Source of the DNA: Paraglomus occultum
Taxonomy: Eukaryota; Glomeromycota; Glomeromycetes; Paraglomerales; Paraglomeraceae
NCBI GenBank assembly: GCA_910592205.1
Contig: CAJVPJ010000788.1
Coordinates: 1-16,580, forward strand
DNA length: 16,580 bases
Reading direction: 5' to 3'
Shown here: piece after piece, positions 9,309 to 16,580 of the stretch
How the letters are laid out: each line of letters begins with the position of its first letter
Numbering within the stretch: position 1 is the stretch's first letter
Translations under genes and position numbers: made by a program
The notes under the pieces: model-generated
Databases searched by the model: none
Seen by the model: only the letters and a program-made list of their open reading frames with translations
Told to the model about the DNA's origin: nothing

Positions 9309-9330
9309 GTATCTCGGCCCGGGGAGATAC
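9309..9330. repeat. GC-rich hairpin
   Basis: GTATCTC at 9309-9315 and GAGATAC at 9324-9330 are perfect inverted repeats around an all-G/C loop GGCCCGGG. A wider inverted pair, GGGGGT (9282-9287) with ACCCCC (9347-9352), surrounds it. This GC island is unusual for the region and may be a transposon or RNA-structure relic. No function is assignable. Confidence 0.45.
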
Positions 9331-9474
9331 TATATTGGTAGTTAACACCCCCACAGCGTTATGTAACATTGTGGTGCATACGATTCTGGAAGAAAATTGA
9401 AAAAATCAAAAAGTGTTTATGTGGTACATAGAACTCCCGTGTGCAGGGGGAATGAAATTGAAAAAAATCAACTC

Positions 9475-9691
9475 TAAAAGCCAACATTTGATGTGTCAGG
9501 AAAAGTTGAAGACGAGCAGTTGTTTAATTACGTTTAAATGGGCGACAAAGACGGAACATATAATGGAAATAACGCTTTTGATGTTTATTCGGATAGAGAA
9601 CGTCGAACTATCAACATCAACCAGACGGTTACTTGTAACTGGTGAGGATACGTATATTTTTACATTAGGCGCAATCCGCTCATTGCTTTAA
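9475..9691 (+). other. Possible decayed coding fragment, unrecognised
   Basis: One + frame (codons starting at 9478) reads polar, coding-like segments separated by single stops: 9478-9534 (contains TFDVSGKVEDEQLFNYV), stop TAA, 9538-9642 (ATG GGC GAC..., containing GDKDGTYNGNNAFDVYSDR), stop TGA, then a further open piece. Acidic and Gly/Asn-rich composition is unlike the hydrophobic chance frames nearby. I do not recognise a family. Chance is a real alternative. Confidence 0.15.
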
Positions 9692-12223
9692 TAGAAATTC
9701 TGCAGTGAAAGCGTTTCTTGAGCTATGCACGATGGACATGTAAAATTGTTTCTAGGAGAGTTATTCAAGTATCAAGATCTTACGTTAATTAATAAACATT
9801 GTTTTTATTTGAGCCACGTAACAACGCAATCAAACTTTATACTCACTTTTTTCTATTTTACAATTTTTTCGGCTGCAGGGCACTACACGCAGGGGAATGA
9901 ATACTTTAGTCAGCGGTATATGGTAATGTCCCAACAATTATTTTAGGCGTTTTGACAAATATTAACAGATTGATGTTGAAACATTTTCCAGGAAAAAAAT
10001 AATTATCGCGGAAACGATGACCGTAGGAGATGATCATCTTCCCATCAAATTGTGTGCACCTCTAACAACAAACTCTACTGACCTGTTTAATGTGTTATGT
10101 AATTTTTGTCTGATGAAGAAATAGATAATGTACATTTCTTATCGAATCCAGCGAGTAAAGTTTTATTTTCTCAAACTTAAAACTTATTTTGTAAAACCAA
10201 GCTTGGAGAAAATACAGTATTGTTTAAAAATAAGCAACATCCTAACTCTCCAAAAACAAAACAATTTGAATAAAAAATTTTTGTTTCAAAGTATAATCCT
10301 TTAGTATAAAATGCAGTCGCTATTGGCTTCTATGAATGCAGTAAGACGTCTCCACATACTCGTAACGGGCTATAAAAAATCGCGATTGTATTGACCCAAA
10401 CCATATTCGTAATCGGGTTTGTGATACTCTTTAATAGGGACACCCGGCTTACTTTTGGAAAGTACTGCAATAATCTGTGGTACCTTTTTTTGGCAAACAG
10501 GTTTGTAAAATGCTTGGCGTTTGTGTGAAACAAAGATAATAAAGTTTGAGAATAAAGTTTGAGATTCTGCATTGTCTAATCACAAGCCGAAGCCACATAA
10601 TGCGGTTATCGCCCGCTTAGTAGAAGTACATATGACTGAAACAAGAGCATGTGTTTTCTCTATCGCTAAAGTTCATATTTTGCAATGTTGCTGTAAATAG
10701 ACGATATTACGGCCACCAAACAAATATGCACTGACTTGCATAAAAAGCCGTATATCGACAAATTGCTGCAAGATTGCTGTTAAAAAAAAAGTTGTGTAAT
10801 CTTGCATAAACATTCATTTTGCTTCAGCCGCATTCTAAAGTTACCAAACGAGATATCGGCTTATCTTTTGTAAATACATGATTGATTGTTAGAATAACAT
10901 TTGGAATATAAATTATTTATGTGTACGAGATCACTTACGTTAACGGCACTTTGTTTTTGTCCAGTGCAGCGGTCGGTGGCGTAAGTGTCATTATTGTCAA
11001 AAAAGAGAATTGATGTACTTAGATCTACCGTCAACTTTACACTACGTTGGTTCCGTTTTATTGCTTGTACCATGCATTTTCTTAGACGTGTTAATTTTAA
11101 ACAAGACCATGTTTAATAGTATAGAGAAATTTTGACATGGCCTCAATCAAACCAACAAGTGTCAATCTTGATCACATTAATAATTTTTTATAAAATACAA
11201 CCCCGAGTTTATTGTAGTTAAGACCAATTCGTTGTATCAAGTCTTTTGCGAAGCTTTTAATGACCGTACAAGATATAAACTTGTTGTCTAATTTCCGACA
11301 AATAATTTATTTTTGGGGTCTCCAATACTTTGATATTTATTCTCATTTTCACTAGTGATAATGTATGGAAATTTGAGGATACTACCGAAAATGAAATAAC
11401 CGAGCCCCTCGTACACAATGGGGAAAAGAAATCCCAGATAGGTACTACAGTACACTCACATGCGTTGCAAAAAAAATTAGGTTTGATGAATTAGATAGCT
11501 GTACGGAAGCACGTTGTACAGCGCATTGCGAAAGATTCTTTTTTCGAATCGTTTATCCTTTACAAAGAAAATCTTATCTTTTTTTTTGCATAATGCTTAA
11601 AGTTGTAAGATAAGAATGCAAAAATCTTGGACACAGCCTCCGTGAGCATATATGGAATACGGAATGGAACGTTTAAGTTTCCGAATATTTATATTGTACA
11701 ATACCATTATTAAATTGGCTTGCTTGAATTATATATTCGTAACTGTTATGAGACGCTCAATATAAATATTTGTTCAAGTCAATTTTACAAACAACGCCAC
11801 ATGGATGGTTTTAACGGCAATAGCAGCATGATAACACATATCTTGATTTTAGAAGACTAAATAAATAGTTTGTTTGTGGCCGCGATATTATAAATTAGAG
11901 CTTAAAATTTTTTATTACGAGCTCGTTCGTAACCATTTGTGTAAAATTGTTTATTAGGACAACGTAACAGCTAATAGGATCTTGAACCGAACTTTATTGT
12001 GTTCCAACCTGGGTTCCACCGTAATTTTTTGCGTTTCGCAAATCAGGGTCCAATATTCTCGTCATATAACACGAATGTATTTCTACAATCTTTTTCGCTG
12101 GGTAGCGCCAAGCTGCATAAAAGATGAGACATTAGTGGTAGACTTTTACGTTGCTTTCGAACGAATTTATTCAAATTACTGGAGAGGTAAGGTGGAACTT
12201 GCGCTTGATTTTGCATAAATCTC

Positions 12224-12224
<1 letters not shown>

Positions 12225-12263
<39 letters not shown>

Positions 12264-12267
12264 TTTT
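12225..12267. repeat. Homopolymer block T6-A29-T8
   Basis: Six T, then 29 A (12231-12259), then eight T (12260-12267). It could be a retroposed poly(A) tail, a slippage product or a nucleosome-excluding tract about 0.7 kb upstream of the P450 gene. No retroposon body was recognised to its left. Homopolymer length may also be affected by sequencing error. Confidence 0.7.
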
Positions 12268-12331
12268 AGACTAGGTTATTTTTTAAAGTAAAAAAAAAAC
12301 TGCTGATAGTAACTTGCTATTAAAAATAATA

Positions 12332-12399
12332 AAGCTGTAAAATTAATCAACTTGATTTTTGATACTAGAAAAAACATAAGCTGTGAAAATTAATAAACT
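12332..12399. repeat. Imperfect direct repeat upstream of the P450 gene
   Basis: AAGCTGTAAAATTAATCAAC (12332-12351) recurs at 12378-12398 as AAGCTGTGAAAATTAATAAAC with one insertion and one substitution, 46 bp apart. It lies about 0.6 kb upstream of the P450 start codon. It might be a duplicated regulatory sequence or simply AT-rich duplication. Confidence 0.4.
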
Positions 12400-12933
12400 C
12401 TTATTCAACAGACAGTACGAGGTTTAAGAAGACAAGTTTTGAAATCTCAAATATTTTGTTGCTTCTAGTTCAAGCAATATTAATACCTAGGATCACGATT
12501 CGTCAACGAGTGAATTTCTATAATCATAACTTTGAATTTGGTAGTCGTTTGACATAAATTAGCAAAATTTAGTTACACCCCGAAAAGAGCTGGTGCAAAT
12601 CGTCAATGAGTTGAGTAGATCAAAATATTTCTCTCCATTGTATCAACCAATCAAACAATCATATCTTGGAAGGGTGCTTTTTTTTTTTCCTTTCGTTCTG
12701 TCGATTTATCTACATCAACAAATGTACCATAAATGGCAAATAATAACATGGCGTTCTGCCGCAAATAAGGTTCATATTAACCCCTGAAAACGAACCCATC
12801 TGCATCAAATTATAATTTACAATTCAAAACCACTCGCATCCAGTATGGATACGCTTTGTATCACATTTGTGTGTTTCATAAACGCAGTCCATTATATTGA
12901 AACTTTACACAGAAATCTAAGCGTTGCATTCTC

Positions 12934-12941
12934 TATATAAA
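12934..12941 (+). promoter_or_regulatory. TATA box of the P450 gene
   Basis: TATATAAA lies 48 bp before the start codon, directly followed by GAGATAATAAAC. Transcription about 25-30 nt downstream would leave a very short leader that includes the T9 tract at 12973-12981. The spacing and match to consensus make this the best promoter call in the window. Confidence 0.6.
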
Positions 12942-12988
12942 GAGATAATAAACATTCACAACTATTCTCATCTTTTTTTTTCTACGAG

Positions 12989-14834
12989 ATGTTAACCACC
13001 CTGATCATATCATTCTCCTTTTGGGACGCTCTAAATATTCTTTGGTCTGTCGCTCTCATTTACACGATCAAATTCTATCTCACGTATTTTACCCGCGAAA
13101 ATCCACTGCCTGGTCCACTCCCACTTCCCGTAGTAGGAAATCTCCTGCAACTAGCCACAGCTGGCGATACTAGCAGATGGGCTTTACAATGTCAAGCTAA
13201 ATATGGCGACATGTGGGAAGTGTATGTTGGAAGCATCAAATACATCTGGGTGGCAAGAGCCGATTTAACCGACAAAATTATGGATGCATCAAAAACCAGC
13301 AACTACTTTATTCGGACTCCGCCCAACAGTGGGATAGCCATGCTAGGAATCTCATCAAGTGGCCTGGCATTTAATGAAGACAAAGACAAATGGTTTTTTA
13401 ATAGAAAGATTGTCGTTCAAGCCATATCCAGTACAAAGTTCATAAAACAGATTACAGAATGGATTCAACATGAGTTTATCGAAATGGAGGGATACATAAT
13501 GGAACTTGGTTTCGACGAAAAGGCTTTTAACTGCGCTAGTTGGGTTCAAAGATTGGTTACGGATACAATATTTGTTGCATCAATGAACAAGTACGCATGT
13601 ACTTTGGCTTCGCTGTACAATTCTCACAATCCACCGAAACGAGCTCCGTATACACGAAAAACGGTTGAAGAATCCGACAATTTTGTTCACGCCATGAGAA
13701 CGTATTTTAGTTCACTCGACTATTTCCTGTTCATGCCTGAATTTGTTCGTACCAAGATACCGTTTGGACGTCGACAAACTAAAATGTACATGGACAATTT
13801 GCATTGGTTACGTGAGGTTTTGACGCAAATTATTAAAGAAAAGAGAGAGGAAGTTAAGAACGAGCAGTCCGAGTTGAGACCCGATCTCTTGACATTGATG
13901 GTTACTGCGAATACCCCAAGAGATGTTACACAAAATATAAAAACTACTGTCGAGGAACCCTTGACAACTGAGGAAATTGGGAACTGCTTTATTGATTTAC
14001 TGGTTGCAGGTATTGACACGGTAAGACAATAATATTTAATTTTAATATCAGATCTTATCGGATTTGTGTCACGTTCCCGTGTAAATGCTTACCACAAACC
14101 CCCCTCCACAAATTTATAGACAGCCAATCTGATCTGTTACATACTATATTATGTAATTAAAAATCCAGAAGTCAAGAAGCGCCTCCAGCATGAACTTGAC
14201 ACCATTTACGGAGCTGATCCCACTCGTCCAATAACTTACGAAGATTTGAATAAATTAGTGTATATAGAGGCTGTCATTAAAGAGACTTCTAGAATACTGC
14301 CTGCTACTGCTTTAAACATTCGAACGGCCGAGAGAGATGATACCATCGGAGGATATCCGATCAAGGTGAGTTATTCCCTGGCATGCAATAAGAGTAGCAC
14401 AATATGCCATGCATTCTTCCGTACGATATTTTATCCCTGCATCCTATTCATTCTCAACTTTAACCCTACGGTTACTACTATTATTAATACTGTTATTACA
14501 GGGTGGCCAACAAATAATATTAAGCTTTGCTGGAATTCAAAATCACCCTAAACATTGGCCTAATCCCGAACAATTCAACCCGGATCGCTTCCTAGAACCC
14601 AACGTCTCTAAAATCGAGAGACATTCGCTTCCTATGTTTGGAGGTGGATTACGCATGTGTCCCGGTAAACACATGGCAATGACCGAGATGAAAGTGGTTA
14701 TTGCCATGGTATTCCGTAAATATGATCCCGAACTGGCCACTGCGGATACTGAAATGAAGTTTAAGCGCGCAATGGTGAATCATTGTGCCGAATTAATGTT
14801 AAAATTTAAACCTAGGACGAAAACGGTCCACTAG
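12989..14834 (+). CDS. Membrane-anchored cytochrome P450 monooxygenase, three exons
   Basis: Exons 12989-14020, 14120-14365 and 14502-14834 encode 536 residues, a full-length microsomal P450. Seen in order: hydrophobic N-terminal anchor (about 5-33); proline hinge PLPGPLPLPVVGN (39-51); C-helix WFFNR (135-139); I-helix AGIDTT (340-345), the oxygen-activating motif; K-helix ETSR (399-402); FNPDRF (451-456), the PERF-type motif; heme loop FGGGLRMCPG (472-481) with the iron-ligating Cys479. No essential motif is missing. By family knowledge it is held in the ER membrane, takes electrons from NADPH-P450 reductase and inserts one oxygen atom into a lipophilic substrate. The substrate (sterol, fatty acid or xenobiotic) cannot be deduced. 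The style of the N-terminal half resembles P450s I recall from arbuscular mycorrhizal fungi. No in-frame ATG lies closer upstream, and the anchor begins right after this one. Adjacent genes give no pathway context. Confidence 0.96.
14021..14119 (+). other. Intron 1 of the P450 gene (99 nt)
   Basis: Donor GTAAGA at 14021 and acceptor TTATAG ending at 14119, phase 0. It separates Thr344 from Thr345, cutting the I-helix AGxDTT motif between its two threonines. Unspliced read-through stops at 14030-14032, before the heme-binding region. Confidence 0.93.
14366..14501 (+). other. Intron 2 of the P450 gene (136 nt)
   Basis: Donor GTGAGT at 14366 and acceptor TTACAG ending at 14501 after a pyrimidine-rich stretch, phase 0, between Lys426 and Gly427. 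The length is not a multiple of three, so retention shifts the frame and loses the heme Cys. Confidence 0.93.
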
Positions 14835-15103
14835 ATGGGTGGAACCATTTGCAAATATCCATGGAGAGAATGGGTTTATTGTATATTATAGTTCATGGTT
14901 TTAGTCCGTTCTCTTTCCTTACTGAGTTGTAAATTTATTATTAATTAAATATGTTTAGGTTATACATAGGGGGAAATAGTGCACATAATGAACATTCTAT
15001 TAAATATCTCGTATAATTCTATGCGCTTTTTGAGCAGACTGGGAAATTGTAATCAGAGTTCCCTTTGTATATGTATATTTAGCGATAATTTATTTCGTCG
15101 AGG

Positions 15104-15109
15104 AATAAA
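15104..15109 (+). terminator. Possible polyadenylation signal AATAAA, P450 gene
   Basis: Exact AATAAA 270 nt after the P450 stop codon. A second exact copy lies at 15232-15237. Either could direct cleavage. A 77-codon frame covering 14979-15212 overlaps this 3' region and looks like a chance frame. Confidence 0.3.
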
Positions 15110-15431
15110 GATGTTAATATATATACTTAATATAACATGTGGGTGTCTAAACTTGCATAATATTGTATTTATCGATCGTTTTCGTACAATATTTTCGGAT
15201 TATGCTAACTAAATTAAAAATTACAATTGGTAATAAAAGTTGATGCCCTGGAGTCAATGAGAGCGTAGACTTAAATTTGCAATTTTGTGTATGACAAACT
15301 ATATTAACATCGGAGGAACCACCAAAGCTCTGAATAAGATGTAATAACGGTTTAGATCAACAAACTCTGGACCAAAAACAGCCTAACTTGTCTAGTAATT
15401 TGCTTTATTGATTACCACTAATATTCAACAA

Positions 15432-15475
15432 GCGTTTGTTTATCATACGTAAATGACGTCTGTACAAACAAACGC
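15432..15475. repeat. Inverted repeat with 10-bp arms
   Basis: GCGTTTGTTT (15432-15441) and AAACAAACGC (15466-15475) are perfect reverse complements around a 24-nt loop that contains TACGTA-like and TGACGT sequences. It lies about 0.6 kb beyond the P450 stop. Function unknown. Confidence 0.5.
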
Positions 15476-15497
15476 AACGCCTGCATCTTCATGTTTG

Positions 15498-15519
15498 CCC
15501 CCCTCTCTCTCCCTCCCTC
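15498..15519. repeat. Pyrimidine-only tract
   Basis: Twenty-two consecutive C/T residues (CCCCCCTCTCTCTCCCTCCC followed by TC) without any purine. It could be part of a promoter for a gene beyond the window or a simple microsatellite remnant. Confidence 0.6.
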
Positions 15520-15595
15520 ACCAATGCTCATGAGTGGATCTTCGATCTGCTTTATCATTTAATCAAGAAGTAAAAAATCGACCAAGTACGCAGAG

Positions 15596-15617
15596 ATCAT
15601 TTAGTATCTTAAATGAT
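15596..15617. repeat. Short perfect hairpin
   Basis: ATCATTTA (15596-15603) and TAAATGAT (15610-15617) form an 8-bp stem with a 6-nt loop. The same sequence ATCATTTAA also occurs at 15554-15562, so two alternative pairings are possible. AT-rich stems of this size arise easily by chance. Confidence 0.4.
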
Positions 15618-16382
15618 TAACAGTTGTCTCAAAAGAATTATATTTAATACCATCAGTAAATCTCTCTGATCTAAGATTGTCGCTTGCCACACCAAAGTTT
15701 ATCTACTAACGGATACGGAGTGCATTTATTCATGTTAATGAAAAGGTTGATTATGGTTAAATGGATCAATATGAGTTACTAGTATAACAATCTAAGTGTG
15801 GGTACCGTATATCTGTATATTCTGTGTCGCTAGTATTGATAAATTTTACCTTCGTTTATTCCCAGTATTAAATGATTTAGTACAGAGGTTTGTTGTTCTA
15901 GATCTGTGTAAAGCGTGAATTTGGGGGTACCACGGGTATTGCGGCTAATCCGATTGGCGCATTTTATATTCCCTTTGTTATTTGCTATTCTGCTTGTCTA
16001 ACCAAATACAATGGGAGCATATACTATTCGTTTAAGAATAATGGGGCGTGCATCCGATATTATTATTGTACTCGATTGTCTACAAGTTTAATGAAGCTTT
16101 TAAGGGAAGCTAACTTTCGAAAGTTGGCGTATTTATTGATTCGAACAAACTCGATGGACGACAAAAGCCCATCATTACTTGATTTCTTGCACTCGCAGTT
16201 TCCTAAAGGTTGATATAAGAACTATAACCATCATGATAATCATACGGAGTAGTTAGTGTTAGAGCAAATGGAAATATCATCTGCTGCCAAGGAAAAAAAA
16301 CATATTGTGTGATTATAGGTCTGGTGTTTATTAAATACAGAGTTTTCATCGATTGTGAGCAAGATCGGAATAACTATAATTA

Positions 16383-16503
16383 CAGTCGTACCCCTTTATA
16401 GTCACCCTCTCTATAAGCACATCATATAAAAACCTCTTTACTGTAACTGATATACTGTACAGTATACAGTATATTGCCAATCAGGTAGTAGTGATCTAAA
16501 TTG
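16383..16503 (+). mobile_element. 5' end of a second pogo/Tigger-like element (partial)
   Basis: After a TA (16381-16382) the sequence starts CAGTCGTACCCCTTTATAG and continues with CACCCTCTCTATAAGCAC to 16420, closely resembling pogo/Tigger terminal repeats that begin CAGT and carry repeated CTCTxTATA-type units. No matching opposite end occurs in the window, so the element presumably continues past the right edge. If so, it encloses the dispersed repeat beginning at 16504. Confidence rests on remembered consensus, not an alignment. Confidence 0.45.
16451..16466. repeat. 16-bp perfect palindrome
   Basis: TATACTGTACAGTATA equals its own reverse complement. Overlapping and nearby TACTGTA / TACAGTA units at 16439-16472 extend the symmetry. 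It sits about 70 bp inside the putative pogo-like end, where subterminal transposase-binding repeats would be expected. Confidence 0.6.
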
Positions 16504-16580
16504 TGGTGTATAAAACCGACAGACTTTGAATTTCTATATGTAAAGTAAGCGGACGCCCAAATAGACGACAACATGAGCAC
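16504..16580 (+). repeat. 77-bp dispersed repeat, copy 2 (runs off right edge)
   Basis: Identical to 8631-8707. The sequence left of 16504 is unrelated to that left of 8631, so the family relic is truncated here at its left side. The in-frame TAA of copy 1 is present at 16546-16548. Where the similarity ends on the right cannot be seen. Confidence 0.95.

Larger units (their letters stand above)
8771..12933. other. Long spacer without a supportable gene
   Basis: About 4.1 kb with only short open frames (for example 9413-9691, 9725-9946 and 11982-12218 on +, 10330-10572 and 10861-11073 on -), none with a recognised motif. The stretch around 12040-12080 (CAGGGTCCAATATTCTCG, then a TATAACACGAAT run) resembles subterminal repeats of the element at 5760-6392, so some of this DNA is probably transposon debris. 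Low-complexity tracts and one GC-rich hairpin are listed separately. Confidence 0.45.
15240..16380. other. Spacer without a supportable gene
   Basis: No open frame of note and no motif recognised on either strand. It contains short hairpins and a 22-nt pyrimidine run (15498-15519), listed separately. Confidence 0.45.

Noticed and set aside
11465-11650. Possible second Tc1-like element starting near TTGCAAAAAAAATTAG, with TTTTTTTTTGCATAATGC as the opposite end
   Set aside because: The two A/T-rich ends match only through the homopolymer and flanking GCA. No TA-bounded perfect terminal repeats and no transposase fragments were found.
11982-12218. 78-codon + frame as a candidate gene
   Set aside because: It lacks a recognisable motif and overlaps sequence resembling transposon subterminal repeats (about 12040-12080). 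The ATG is not supported by promoter or intron signals.
12225-12267. Poly(A) run as the tail of a LINE or processed pseudogene
   Set aside because: No reverse transcriptase or exon-like sequence lies upstream and no target-site duplication was recognised, so it is kept only as a homopolymer block.
1605-14834. Functional linkage between the G-alpha gene and the P450 gene
   Set aside because: They are about 10 kb apart with repeat debris between, have separate promoters, and show no shared regulatory sequence; proximity alone is not evidence.

Overview
The window is AT-rich eukaryotic DNA, almost certainly fungal. It has short spliceosomal introns with GTATGT/GTAAGA/GTGAGT donors and CTAAC-type branch sites, TATA boxes a short way upstream of genes, and long gene-poor spacers full of decayed repeats. 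The P450 sequence style, the AT bias and a relic of what looks like a hugely expanded lineage-specific gene family suggest an arbuscular mycorrhizal fungus (Glomeromycotina, Rhizophagus/Gigaspora-like). That assignment is an inference from remembered family resemblance, not a search.

Only two intact protein-coding genes can be supported, both on the + strand. The first (1605-3088, three exons) encodes a complete 353-residue heterotrimeric G-protein alpha subunit of the fungal group I / Gi-like class, with all G-box motifs, an N-myristoylation site and a Cys four residues from the C-terminus. The second (12989-14834, three exons) encodes a complete 536-residue membrane-anchored cytochrome P450 with N-terminal anchor, proline hinge, WxxxR, AGxDTT, ExxR and heme-Cys motifs. 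They lie about 10 kb apart and nothing indicates functional coupling.

The rest is repeat-derived or uninformative. Positions 1-75 look like the end of a pogo/Tigger-like DNA transposon. Positions 5760-6392 hold a degenerate TA-flanked element. Positions 7415-7886 are a clear internally deleted Tc1/mariner-like element with 26-bp perfect terminal inverted repeats, TA flanks and a decayed transposase C-terminus. Positions 8344-8770 hold a broken coding relic. A 77-bp piece of that relic (8631-8707), including one of its stop codons, recurs identically at the right edge (16504-16580), just inside a second pogo-like terminus that starts at 16383. The spacers 78-1340, 3688-5757, 8771-12933 and 15240-16380 contain no gene I can support. 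No tRNA, rRNA, CRISPR or intact transposase gene was seen.

There is no convincing new biological system here. The most interesting lead is the duplicated dead-gene fragment at the two sites, possibly carried by a pogo-like element.
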